DNA from: UBA8437 sp003445035
Lineage (GTDB): Bacteria; Planctomycetota; Planctomycetia; Planctomycetales; Planctomycetaceae
Length of the DNA: 22,857 bases
Assembly: GCA_937901285.1 (NCBI GenBank)
Contig: CALCHI010000049.1
Span: 1 to 22,857, forward strand
Reading direction: 5' to 3'
Shown piece by piece: positions 15,407 through 22,857 of the stretch. How positions within the stretch are numbered: position 1 is the first letter of the stretch; each line of letters starts with the position of its first letter. A model generated the notes under the pieces. That model was given only the letters and a program-made list of their open reading frames with translations. It did no database searches and had not been told where the DNA came from. The translations under genes and the position numbers were made by a program.

Positions 15407-17254
15407 ATGTGCACGCGTCCCACGCTTCCCCTGTTGGCACTCGCCCTGGGCATCCCGCTCCTGGTCGGCCCCTCCGCCGCAGCCGAACCGGCGCGGACAT
15501 CGGCGGTTTCGGCCGAAGTTGACCGCCTGATCGAAGCCGAGATTCAGGCTTCAGGGGGAACACCGGCTCCGCTGGCCTCCAACGGAGACTTCCTGCGGCG
15601 TGCCACGCTCGATCTCACCGATCGACTCCCCCCGTCGAACAGCGTCACCCTGTTCGAACTCGATCCCGATTCGAACAAGCGATCCCGACTGGTCAACCGG
15701 CTGATCAATTCGACAGAATTCTCGGCCTCCCAGGCCCGTTATTGGCGAGATGTCATTTTCTCCCGGGCCACCGAGATGCGCAGCCGGCAGATGAGTCCCC
15801 CGGTCTTTCAGGCCTGGATGACCGAGCAGTTCGAACAGAAACACAGCTGGGACAAGATCGTCGAGAACCTGCTGACGGCCACCGGAGACGTCCGTGAAAA
15901 CGGGGCCACGGCCCTGCTGTTCGCCCACGGAGGTGAGGCCGCCGAATTGGCCGCCGAAACGTCACGGATCTTCCTGGGAATCCAGATCCAGTGTGCCAAT
16001 TGTCACGATCATCCCACCGACCGCTGGAAGAGAATCCAGTTTCACCAACTGGCCGCTTTCTTTCCCCGTGTCCGTGTGCGGCCGAAGCGGGACGCGACCC
16101 CGCGGTCCTTCGAGGTGGTATCACAGGACGCCAGCCGTCGCGGCCGACGGAGTCCATCACCCCAGGCACTGGGGCTCATGTTCCGTCGCCTGGATCGCAA
16201 CCGTGACGGAAAACTGGTCAAGTCCGAGGTCGCCGATTCCCGCCTGGCCAGGAGCTTCGACCGGTTTCTGCAACGGGGTGACGCGGACAAGGACGGCGGC
16301 CTCAGTCTCAAGGAATTCCAGAAACTGCCTCCACCCGGCAACAACAATCGTCGCAACGACACCGAACACTACATGCCGAATCTCGATGAGCCGGGCAATC
16401 GTGGCGACGCGATCCGTCCGGTGTTCTTCGCCACCGGGGGCCGTGCCGCCGAGGGACTGGATGACGTTGAGCGACGGCAACTGCTGGCCAACCATGTGAC
16501 TTCCACCCGCAACCGGTGGTTCGCCCGCGCCTACGTCAATCGCACCTGGTCGGTACTGCTCGGCGAGGGATTTTCCATGCCGATCGACGACATGGGTCCC
16601 GAACGCGAGGTGACACATCCGCAGGTCTTCGATCTGCTTTGCCGGGACTTCACCGATAGTGGCTACGACACGCGACGGCTTTTCGAGATCATCGCCGGAA
16701 CACGGGCCTACCAGCGGCAGATCCGACCTCGCGATCCAACCGAACCCACGCCGCCATTCGCATCGGCTCAGCCAAGCCGGCTGCGGGCCGACCAGGTCTA
16801 CAACGCGCTGCTGGAAGTCCTCGGTATCGAATCCACTTCCGTCCAGCGACGATCGCTGCGAAGACAACGGCCCGGACAGTCCAACAACATGATGTCTCGC
16901 CGACGTTCGGCCGGACGCACGCTCTTCCTCGCCCTGTTCGGATTCGACCCGTCGACTCCACAGGAAGACATCAAGGGCAATGTCCCCCAGGCTCTGTACC
17001 TGATGAACTCGCCGTTGATCCACGCCATGATCCGGGCCGGAGGAAACACCCGGCTGGCCACAATCCTCCGGAAACATCCCGGCGACGACGATGCGATCGC
17101 CGAGGTTTACCTGCTGGTCCTCTCTCGCGAACCCTCGGCATCTGAACGGAAGATCTGCCGGGAGTACATCACCGAGGTCGGACACCGCGGCGAAGCGTTC
17201 GAGGACCTGATGTGGAGCCTGGTCAACTCCAGCGAGTTCCTCTCTCGGAGATGA
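15407..17254 (+). CDS. Secreted DUF1549/DUF1553 (planctomycete cytochrome-like) protein with CXXCH and an EF-hand pair
   Basis: The 615-residue exported protein belongs to a family expanded in planctomycetes. A signal peptide (1-26) is followed by a DUF1549 domain (about 35-225) with FLRRATLDLTDRLP, and by CANCHDHPTDRWKRI (196-210), whose CXXCH (Cys196, Cys199, His200) is a potential covalent heme c site. Then comes a segment with two canonical EF-hand loops (263-274 DRNRDGKLVKSE and 292-303 DADKDGGLSLKE). DUF1553 (about 355-610) follows: NRWFARAYVNRTWSVLLGEG, HPQVFDLL, and the C-terminal MNSPLIHAMI and VNSSEFLSRR. Function is not established for the family. Redox or polysaccharide-related roles outside the cytoplasm are suspected. 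It is followed 62 bases later by a DUF1501 gene, the usual partner. Confidence 0.9.
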   Translation: MCTRPTLPLLALALGIPLLVGPSAAAEPARTSAVSAEVDRLIEAEIQASGGTPAPLASNGDFLRRATLDLTDRLPPSNSVTLFELDPDSNKRSRLVNRLINSTEFSASQARYWRDVIFSRATEMRSRQMSPPVFQAWMTEQFEQKHSWDKIVENLLTATGDVRENGATALLFAHGGEAAELAAETSRIFLGIQIQCANCHDHPTDRWKRIQFHQLAAFFPRVRVRPKRDATPRSFEVVSQDASRRGRRSPSPQALGLMFRRLDRNRDGKLVKSEVADSRLARSFDRFLQRGDADKDGGLSLKEFQKLPPPGNNNRRNDTEHYMPNLDEPGNRGDAIRPVFFATGGRAAEGLDDVERRQLLANHVTSTRNRWFARAYVNRTWSVLLGEGFSMPIDDMGPEREVTHPQVFDLLCRDFTDSGYDTRRLFEIIAGTRAYQRQIRPRDPTEPTPPFASAQPSRLRADQVYNALLEVLGIESTSVQRRSLRRQRPGQSNNMMSRRRSAGRTLFLALFGFDPSTPQEDIKGNVPQALYLMNSPLIHAMIRAGGNTRLATILRKHPGDDDAIAEVYLLVLSREPSASERKICREYITEVGHRGEAFEDLMWSLVNSSEFLSRR

Positions 17255-17289
17255 ACCTTTACCCGACCTCGACAGCCATGTGACATCAT

Positions 17290-17304
17290 CCTGCGGGCCG
17301 CAGG
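17290..17304 (+). promoter_or_regulatory. Hairpin covering the DUF1501 ribosome binding site
   Basis: CCTGCG-GGC-CGCAGG forms a perfect six-base-pair, GC-rich stem with a three-base loop. Its right arm shares AGG with AGGAG (17302-17306), the Shine-Dalgarno sequence ten bases before the DUF1501 ATG (17317). If folded, it would hide the ribosome binding site unless ribosomes or a factor open it. Confidence 0.45.
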
Positions 17305-17316
17305 AGCCAATCCATC

Positions 17317-18585
17317 ATGACCGATTTCTCCCCCGACACTCCCTCGACGCTTTCCCGGCGACGAGTTCTCAAAGCCGTACCCGCCACCGCCCTGGCAGCC
17401 GGCACCGTTGGCCTGGCCGATGTCGTACAGGTGGAGGCCGAGGAACTCAAGAAGCAGGGGCGGTCCATGATCCTGCTGTGGATGGCCGGCGGACCCAGCC
17501 AGTTCGAGACTCTGGACCCCAAACCGGGCATCGACAACGGCGGACCCACCAAGGCCATTTCCACCGCCGTCCCGGGCATTCAGGTTGCCGAGTACTGGCC
17601 CCGCGTCGCCAAAACCATCGACCGGTTCTCGTTGATCCGGTCGATGACCAACAAGGAAGGCAACCACCAGCGAGCCAGCTACCAGTTGCACACCGGCTAC
17701 GTGCCCTCCGGCAGCGTCAAGCACCCCAGCCTCAGTGCCAGCATCGCCGAGCAGCTGGCCAACCCGGACTTCGAACTGCCGGCGGTCGTCTCGGTCGGCC
17801 GCACCACCGGCTCGGGTTTCCTCGGCGTCGACTACGAACCGTTCACCGTCAACAACCCGGGACAGCTTCCACAGAACGTGGCCGTCCCGGTGCCCGCCCG
17901 GCGGTACCGTCGCCGGCTGGGACTGCTGGGTCGGCTGGAACAGGAATTCTCCGGGCGCGGCGGAAAAACCGTCGTCGCGAACCACCAGAAGCTCTACAAG
18001 AAATCCTCCCGCATGGTGCTCAGCAAGAATGTCTCCGCTTTTGACATCTCGGAGGAATCCGACTCGTTGAAGCAGAAGTACGGCGAGACGAGCTTCGGTC
18101 GCGGATGCTTGTTGGCCAGGCGACTGGTCGAAAGCGGTGTGACGTTCGTCGAGGTCGTCTCGAGGGGATGGGACACCCACTTCGACATCTTCGAACGCAT
18201 CACCGCACTGTCCGAACAGGTCGACCCGGCCGTCGCCGCACTGGTCGAGGATCTCGAAACTCGTGGGTTGCTCGAAAAGACACTGGTAGTCTGGATGGGA
18301 GAATTCGGCCGGACACCACGAGTCAACTCCCGGACCGGCCGCGACCACTACCCCCGCGTCTTCTCGGCCGCCGTCGCTGGTGGCGGTGTGAAGGGTGGGC
18401 AGGTGATCGGCGGCAGTTCGGCCAACGGCACGGCGGTGGCCGATCATCCCGTCAGTGTCCCCGACCTGTTCTGCTCGATCTGCCACTCGCTGCAGGTCGA
18501 CCCTCGCAAGGAACACCTCAGCCCGCTCGGCCGACCGATGAAAGTCGTCGACGGTGGCAAGGTGGTGCAGGACCTGTTCGCCTGA
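17317..18585 (+). CDS. DUF1501 protein, Tat-exported
   Basis: The 422-residue protein is from the DUF1501 family, whose fold is related to alkaline phosphatases and sulfatases but whose activity is unproven. The N-terminus has a twin-arginine signal, TLSRRRVLKA (11-20), then a hydrophobic stretch ending near AEE (41-43). Family blocks are present: ILLWMAGGPSQFETLDPKPG (52-71), SLIRSMTNKEGNHQRASY, RRLVESGVTFVEV, GWDTHFDIFE, LVVWMGEFGRTPRVN, GRDHYPRVFSAAVAGGGVKG and ADHPVSVPDLFCSICHSL. The start is fixed by AGGAG ten bases upstream. The Tat signal implies export of a folded, possibly metal-loaded protein. It lies directly after the DUF1549/DUF1553 gene, a planctomycete pairing, and converges with the short-chain dehydrogenase with nine bases between the stops. 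Confidence 0.92.
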   Translation: MTDFSPDTPSTLSRRRVLKAVPATALAAGTVGLADVVQVEAEELKKQGRSMILLWMAGGPSQFETLDPKPGIDNGGPTKAISTAVPGIQVAEYWPRVAKTIDRFSLIRSMTNKEGNHQRASYQLHTGYVPSGSVKHPSLSASIAEQLANPDFELPAVVSVGRTTGSGFLGVDYEPFTVNNPGQLPQNVAVPVPARRYRRRLGLLGRLEQEFSGRGGKTVVANHQKLYKKSSRMVLSKNVSAFDISEESDSLKQKYGETSFGRGCLLARRLVESGVTFVEVVSRGWDTHFDIFERITALSEQVDPAVAALVEDLETRGLLEKTLVVWMGEFGRTPRVNSRTGRDHYPRVFSAAVAGGGVKGGQVIGGSSANGTAVADHPVSVPDLFCSICHSLQVDPRKEHLSPLGRPMKVVDGGKVVQDLFA

Positions 18586-18594
18586 CCGATCCGC

Positions 18595-19407
18595 CTATGG
18601 CGCATCCCCGGCTTCGGTCGACCGCGGACGGAAGTACTTCATCGTCTGGGTGACAACCGTCTTCCGCGTGGCGATCCGCGGTGCCAGTGACCTCAGGTAG
18701 TTCCAGATCCCGGTCACCAGGTAACCGCGACGCTTTTCCAAGCCGTCCAGGGCCTCGTTGACCACCTGCCGGGCCGTTTGCGAACGTTGTTTCTTGAGCC
18801 ATCCGGGCACGCCCGCGACATCAAAGAACTCGGTCTCGGTCGTTCCCGGACACAGGGCCATCACCGTCACACCGCGGTCACGGGCCTCGGCCCACAGCGC
18901 TTCACTGAAATGCAGCACGAAGGCCTTCGACGCCGAGTAGACCGGCATGTAGGCCACCGGCTGCATGCCGGTGACGCTCGCCACGTTGATAATGGCACCG
19001 TGGCCTCGTTCGAGCATTTTCGGCAGCACGCGGTAGGTCAGCTCAGTCAGCACGCCGATGTTCAACTGCACCATCGACAGCATCGTCTCGACGTCGGTCC
19101 CGTCGATATCACCGACGTACCCGAAGCCGGCATTGTTGATCAGCAATTCCAGGGTGATCTGCTCGGCGTCGATCCGTTCGATCAACGCCGTCGCCGCGCC
19201 CGGATCGCACAGGTCGGAAGGAACGATCAGCGTCTGCACCATGTGCTGCTGGCGCAGTTCCTCGGCCAGTTCCTCGAGACGATCGCCACGGCGGGCCGTC
19301 AGCACCAGGTGCATGCCGTTGCCAGCCAGCACGCGCGCAAACTCGGCACCGATTCCACTCGAGGCCCCGGTCACCAGGGCCCATCGTTCGGTATAAGCCT
19401 CCAACAC
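18595..19407 (-). CDS. Short-chain dehydrogenase/reductase (classical SDR)
   Basis: This NAD(P)-dependent oxidoreductase has about 270 residues from a GTG start. The Rossmann cofactor motif is TGASSGIG (13-20), with LTARRGDRLEELAEEL after the second strand; the Arg pair favours NADP(H). NNAG is at 91-94. The catalytic set is Asn116, Ser144 (NVASVTG), Tyr157 and Lys161 (YSASK), followed by LCPGTTETEF. All catalytic residues are present. The C-terminal stretch after 215 (GYLVTGIWNYLRSLAPR) is amphipathic and may touch membranes, as in related lipid-acting SDRs. No ATG exists in frame. GTG 19407 follows GGGAG at good spacing, whereas a TTG at 19449 would add 14 residues. The substrate is unknown. 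It is the last gene of the minus-strand run. Confidence 0.9.
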   Translation of the reverse strand: MLEAYTERWALVTGASSGIGAEFARVLAGNGMHLVLTARRGDRLEELAEELRQQHMVQTLIVPSDLCDPGAATALIERIDAEQITLELLINNAGFGYVGDIDGTDVETMLSMVQLNIGVLTELTYRVLPKMLERGHGAIINVASVTGMQPVAYMPVYSASKAFVLHFSEALWAEARDRGVTVMALCPGTTETEFFDVAGVPGWLKKQRSQTARQVVNEALDGLEKRRGYLVTGIWNYLRSLAPRIATRKTVVTQTMKYFRPRSTEAGDAP

Positions 19408-19512
19408 CCCAGGCGCTCCCAGCTGGCCCGAGTCGAAAGCACTGTCCAACTCGCGTTGTCGATCGGAATCGTACCAGAAACGGTCTCAAATGAAACCCGG
19501 CTCCACGGCCCG

Positions 19513-20244
19513 TCAGTCCCCCACCTTCCGGCTTGCGGAGACAAGTGCCGCCAAAGCCAACGCCGCCGTCTCGATCCGCAGGGTGTGCCGGCCCACTCCG
19601 ATCAGGGTCGCTTTTGCCTCGCGTGCCGCATCCAGTTCCTCGTCGGTCCATCCTCCCTCCGGACCGACACAAAGCACCAGGGGTGTGTTCGGGTCGGCCA
19701 GCAGCCGATCGATCGCCTGACCGGAATCCTCCGCTCCCCGCTGCCCAATCACCAGCGACTGGTTTTCGACAGCCAGCAACTCGTCCCACGCCATCAACGG
19801 ATCGATCCGCATCAAGCGGTTGCGGCCACACTGCTTGCACGCAGCGAGCACCGCCTGTTGCATCTTCTTCTGCTTCCCCACCCGGGGATGCACGACACTG
19901 CGGTGTGTCTTCAGTGGCACCAACCGGTCGATCCCCAGCTCGGTCGCCTTCTCGACCAGGGACCGAATTCGATCACCCTTGGGCACAGCCGTTGCCAGCA
20001 CCACCTCGGGACCCCGCTGGGGACCGTCAACTTCCAGCTCGATGACCGACAACTCGATCTCCCGTTTGTCACCCCCGATGATCTCGGCACGTGCCCCGCT
20101 GCCGCGACCGTCAAACAGCTCGACCAGGTCGCCGGGCCCGAGTCGCAGGACGCTCGTGAGGTGCTTGGCCTCCGCACCTTTCAGCACAACCCGTCCCCCA
20201 TCGGCCTCGTTCGACAATGCGTCGCAGAAGAACCGGTGCTTCAT
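19513..20244 (-). CDS. rsmE: 16S rRNA (uracil-1498-N3)-methyltransferase
   Basis: This SPOUT-class enzyme uses S-adenosylmethionine to methylate N3 of U1498 in the decoding region of 16S rRNA. The 243-residue product is of normal length. An N-terminal PUA-like domain (about 1-70, KGAEAKHLTSVLRLGPGD) precedes the knotted catalytic domain with ATAVPKGDRIRSLVEKATELG, ACKQCGRN, LCVGPEGGWTDEEL (191-204) and LRIETAALAL (222-231). The ATG at 20244 is preceded by a strong AGGAGG seven bases upstream, the clearest ribosome binding site in this operon. The start overlaps the nnrE stop (ATGA). A longer frame reading back to 20382 runs through nnrE and is not real. Confidence 0.95.
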   Translation of the reverse strand: MKHRFFCDALSNEADGGRVVLKGAEAKHLTSVLRLGPGDLVELFDGRGSGARAEIIGGDKREIELSVIELEVDGPQRGPEVVLATAVPKGDRIRSLVEKATELGIDRLVPLKTHRSVVHPRVGKQKKMQQAVLAACKQCGRNRLMRIDPLMAWDELLAVENQSLVIGQRGAEDSGQAIDRLLADPNTPLVLCVGPEGGWTDEELDAAREAKATLIGVGRHTLRIETAALALAALVSASRKVGD

Positions 20245-20921
20245 CTCAACACCTCCTCGCGAAGCGATCGAGGAATCCCGATGTCGACCACGTGGATCGC
20301 ACCGACCCACTCCGACGCTCCGTCTTCCACCAGGCCTCTCTTCGGGGCAACGAACGTGGCCGTGTGGTCGGCGCGAACACATCGGCCCAGCCGTGATCCC
20401 GAATCACAATCCAGGCCACTCGGCAGGTCGACCGACAACACCCGTCCAGCCGACCCATCGCTCGTCCGGTTGATCGCATCGATCGCGACATCGAACGGCG
20501 GCCGCACCTCACCACGCGTTCCGGTTCCCAGCAACGCGTCGACGATCCAGGCGGCTCCCGACAACATGTCGTCCCACCCACCGGCTTCCACGACATCGAC
20601 GGCGCCGTTACCCGAAACCCACGCCATGTGATTGACCGCCGCATCGCCGGTCAGAACCGACGGATCGACCGCCGAACCAACGTGAACGGTGAAACCGGCA
20701 TTGTCCAGGTGGCGGGCAATCACGTAGCCGTCGCCCCCGTTGTTGCCCTTCCCCACGCAGATGCGGATCGGACCGTCGATGCCCAGCCGTTGCAACAATT
20801 CAGCGCAACCTCGACCGGCATTCTCCATCAATACCAGGCCGGTCAGCCCATGTTCGCGCAGCGCCCGCGAGTCGATCTCACGGGCCTGTTCACCGGACAG
20901 GACGGGCAACGAACCGGACAT
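20241..20921 (-). CDS. nnrE: NAD(P)H-hydrate epimerase (YjeF N-terminal domain only)
   Basis: The enzyme interconverts the R and S forms of hydrated NAD(P)H so that a dehydratase can repair them. The 226-residue product is a stand-alone YjeF_N domain. LMENAGRGCAELL (31-43) and VGKGNNGGDGYVIARHL (56-72) form the substrate and metal-binding region, VDALLGTGTRGEVRPP (127-142) carries the catalytic Asp, and SVDLPSGLDCDSG (163-175) follows. The C-terminal NnrD dehydratase half, fused in many bacteria, is absent and must be encoded elsewhere. The start lies five bases after the alpha/beta hydrolase stop and the stop overlaps rsmE, so translation is probably coupled along the operon. Confidence 0.94.
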   Translation of the reverse strand: MSGSLPVLSGEQAREIDSRALREHGLTGLVLMENAGRGCAELLQRLGIDGPIRICVGKGNNGGDGYVIARHLDNAGFTVHVGSAVDPSVLTGDAAVNHMAWVSGNGAVDVVEAGGWDDMLSGAAWIVDALLGTGTRGEVRPPFDVAIDAINRTSDGSAGRVLSVDLPSGLDCDSGSRLGRCVRADHTATFVAPKRGLVEDGASEWVGAIHVVDIGIPRSLREEVLR

Positions 20922-20926
20922 GCCAT

Positions 20927-21787
20927 CTAGACCGAATAAGTCAGGAACCCCCGCACCGCCGCCAGGAACGCTTCGGGTTCGTCTCCGGCGATGTTGTGGG
21001 CACTCTTGGAAAACACCTTCATGTGGGCACGGGGGATCCGCTCGGCGATCTCCCGCGAGTGATTCGGTGGACAGATCCAGTCGTGAGCTCCGGCGAGCAC
21101 CAGTGTCGGGCAGGCAATTGAGCTCAACTGATCGGTGTAATCGAATTCTCTCAGGAACTCGCGAAATCCCAGGTTCAGTTGTTCGAAGTTCCGCTTTCCC
21201 CGCCCCCACGACTCGGCCGCCTTCTCCGCCTCGTGGGTCGTCGAGTACATCGGGCCCATCGCCTGGTAGTACTCCTTGACCTGTTCGAGTGATTCGAACG
21301 ACCCGGCCCACAGCCGCTCGCACGCTGCCTGCTGTTCGGGCGTGCCCCGTTCGGCCACGATCCGCCGGGCATCATCCAGGAACCGGTGACTGGGTGCGGT
21401 CGCACACAACACCAGGTTCGAAACCCTCTGCGGGTACCGAATCGCGTACCCCTGCGCCACCATTCCACCGTAGGAGGAACCCAGCAGGCAGATCGACTCG
21501 AGGCCCAGGTAGTCCCGAAGCGCGTCGACGTCGTCGATGTTCTCTTCCAGTGTGTAGGTGGCCGGATCGGCCGGGGTGCTGCGACCCGAACCCCGGTGAT
21601 CGATGTACACCAGCTGCGCCACGTCGACCAGCCGTGCCACTGTCGACTTGAACCCGGCGTGGTCGCCTCCGGGACCACCGTGAAGCAGGAACAGCACGGG
21701 CCGGTCCACCATCCGGTCCCCGTCCGGCACCAGCCCGGCGCCGTCGACATCGAAATAGATCTCGGTCCCGCGAACACTCGCCTTCAT
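20927..21787 (-). CDS. Alpha/beta hydrolase of the prolyl aminopeptidase (S33) type
   Basis: The 286-residue cytosolic hydrolase shows the S33 oxyanion motif FLLHGGPGGDHAGF (33-46), YIDHRGSGRS (61-70), the nucleophile elbow GSSYGG (Ser105), Asp236 in LVLAGAHDWICPP and His264 in SAHNIAGDEP, so the Ser/Asp/His triad is complete. The region between 135 and 215 is a helical cap. The pattern is closest to proline iminopeptidases and related amidases or esterases, but many such proteins have other substrates, so I give no symbol. The ATG at 21787 is preceded by GGAG eight bases upstream. The gene lies 41 bases after the GTPase gene and five bases before nnrE. Confidence 0.9.
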   Translation of the reverse strand: MKASVRGTEIYFDVDGAGLVPDGDRMVDRPVLFLLHGGPGGDHAGFKSTVARLVDVAQLVYIDHRGSGRSTPADPATYTLEENIDDVDALRDYLGLESICLLGSSYGGMVAQGYAIRYPQRVSNLVLCATAPSHRFLDDARRIVAERGTPEQQAACERLWAGSFESLEQVKEYYQAMGPMYSTTHEAEKAAESWGRGKRNFEQLNLGFREFLREFDYTDQLSSIACPTLVLAGAHDWICPPNHSREIAERIPRAHMKVFSKSAHNIAGDEPEAFLAAVRGFLTYSV

Positions 21788-21828
21788 CTGGATTTCTCCA
21801 CCACGTCCACCACGCCCGGCGAATCCGT

Positions 21829-22857
21829 TCAGTCGTCTCGGTCAAACCGATGTGTCGGTACCGGCCGCCCCGGCCGAAAACTCTGCACCTGTCGGAACTC
21901 CACCGACGCACCACGAGAATCAACCGCTCCGACCACCTCGGCCCTCACCACCTGTTCCAGCCACTCCGGATCACAGGCCACCCGCGCGTTGACGATCATT
22001 TCCACGGTCCGGACCTGGCAGTTCGACGGCAGCGACAACTCGGGCCGATCCTCACTGGAAACCAGGTTCGCCACACCAAAGAAACCCTCCCACAACCCGA
22101 TCACTTTCAGGTGAGCCGCCTCGGCCTGTTGCTCCTCGAGCCGTCCCGCCAGGCGGGTGACCACGTCGAGCAACAACTCGTCGAGATCAAACGGCTCGTC
22201 GGCGGCCAGTTGCAGGCTGCTGTTGAGCCACCCCAACTCGGCTTCGCCCTCCGCGTACGTGTCGTAGTCGATGTCGAGCACCCGGCGGCCAAAGTCACCG
22301 GTCTGTCCAAGAAGTTCAATGAGCTGATCAAAACCCTCACCGGTCTTCGCCGAAATTCGCAGCACCGGCACATCCGGACAGTGCTCGCCGACCAGTTCGA
22401 CCAGTTCGTCGACCCGATCAGAACCAAGTTCGTCGACGCGGTTGACCAGGATCGCATCGGCCTCCTCGAGTTGCTTCTTGAGAATGTAAGCGGCCTTGGG
22501 CGAAAAGCCTCGTGTATCGCCCCGCAGCACTCGCCGCCCGTGACTGGGCTTGAGGATGACCGAATAGGGAGCGATCTGGAAATCGCTCTCGAACAGCCTC
22601 TTGATCGGCTGGATGACCGTGGCGACCAGGTCGGTGCAACTGCCAACCGGTTCGGCCAGGATCACATCCGGCCGCTCGTCCGCACCCAACTTCTCCATCG
22701 TGCTCATCAATTCGTCGAAGTTGCAACAGAAGCAGGCTCCAGCCACCTCACCCACATCGAAACCCTGCGAGCGAAAGGTGTTGGTGTCGACCAGGTCGGT
22801 GGCCTGGTCGTTGGTGACCACACCGACGTTCTGTCCCTGGTCGGTGAAGTGCCGGGC
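21829..22857 (-). CDS. CobW/P47K-type GTP-binding protein, 5'-truncated by window edge
   Basis: About 342 C-terminal residues are present. The reading frame continues through the right edge, so the P-loop and true start are outside the window. Visible are VGVVTNDQATDLVDT, the metal-site motif ACFCCNF (the CxCC of the CobW/COG0523 family), LAEPVGSCTDLVATV and the guanine-specificity motif NRVDE (NKxD type). A C-terminal domain follows, with a hydrophilic, Glu/Gln-rich helix (LAGRLEEQQAEAAHLKV). COG0523 proteins are GTP-dependent metallochaperones or insertases for zinc, cobalt or other metals; the metal here is not known. An internal GTG at 22821 is not the start, because family motifs precede it. 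It heads the visible part of a five-gene minus-strand run. Confidence 0.85.
   Translation of the reverse strand, partial: ARHFTDQGQNVGVVTNDQATDLVDTNTFRSQGFDVGEVAGACFCCNFDELMSTMEKLGADERPDVILAEPVGSCTDLVATVIQPIKRLFESDFQIAPYSVILKPSHGRRVLRGDTRGFSPKAAYILKKQLEEADAILVNRVDELGSDRVDELVELVGEHCPDVPVLRISAKTGEGFDQLIELLGQTGDFGRRVLDIDYDTYAEGEAELGWLNSSLQLAADEPFDLDELLLDVVTRLAGRLEEQQAEAAHLKVIGLWEGFFGVANLVSSEDRPELSLPSNCQVRTVEMIVNARVACDPEWLEQVVRAEVVGAVDSRGASVEFRQVQSFRPGRPVPTHRFDRDD

Noticed and set aside
18778..20631. 617-codon plus-strand frame across SDR, rsmE and nnrE
   Set aside because: It crosses three well-supported minus-strand genes and has no domain features.

Overview
The window is 22.9 kb of GC-rich, gene-dense chromosome. 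It looks like a planctomycete (Planctomycetota, probably Planctomycetia). The evidence is an adjacent DUF1549/DUF1553 (cytochrome-like) and DUF1501 gene pair, a secreted SGSH-like sulfatase, loose Shine-Dalgarno use with several GTG/TTG starts, and a high-GC cytochrome c oxidase operon. I saw no tRNA, rRNA, CRISPR array, transposase, prophage gene or attachment site. No stretch longer than 300 bases lacks a gene.

Layout. (1) 1-3007, plus strand: the end of a cytochrome c oxidase operon, namely heme O synthase (ctaB, 5' end missing), oxidase subunit III, oxidase subunit IV with a tandem His/Ala/Asp tail, a DUF420 (CtaM-like) membrane protein, and a small secreted or anchored protein with a CPMCK motif. 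A DUF983 zinc-ribbon membrane protein (3039-3404, minus) converges on it. (2) 3522-5006: an exported SGSH-like sulfatase with an unusual C-S-A-C-R active-site motif. It converges with priA (5023-7362, minus). (3) nadD (7448-8032) is divergent from priA. It is followed by a large NfeD-type membrane protease (8158-10368) behind a near-consensus sigma-70 promoter. (4) rpsO and pnp (10528-13113) are followed at once by a sensorless NtrB-like histidine kinase and an NtrC-like sigma-54 activator (13146-15307). (5) 15407-18585: a secreted DUF1549/DUF1553 protein carrying CXXCH and two EF-hands, then a Tat-exported DUF1501 protein. (6) 18595-22857, minus strand: a five-gene run consisting of a CobW/P47K-type GTPase (5' end missing), an alpha/beta hydrolase, NAD(P)H-hydrate epimerase (nnrE), 16S rRNA m3U1498 methyltransferase (rsmE) and a short-chain dehydrogenase.

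How the parts work together. The first block makes and assembles an aa3/caa3-type terminal oxidase, and its small Cys-motif protein and DUF983 neighbour are candidate assembly factors. priA, nadD, rpsO, pnp, rsmE and nnrE are housekeeping genes for replication restart, NAD synthesis and repair, translation and RNA decay. The kinase/activator pair probably controls sigma-54 promoters; its targets are not evident here.

Most of the window is ordinary core genome. The points most worth a second look are the duplicated protease-like domain in the NfeD protein, whose first copy lacks the catalytic residues; the lineage-specific additions to the oxidase operon; the EF-hands set inside the cytochrome-like DUF1549/DUF1553 protein; the kinase/activator pair linked to pnp; and two hairpins that could control translation.
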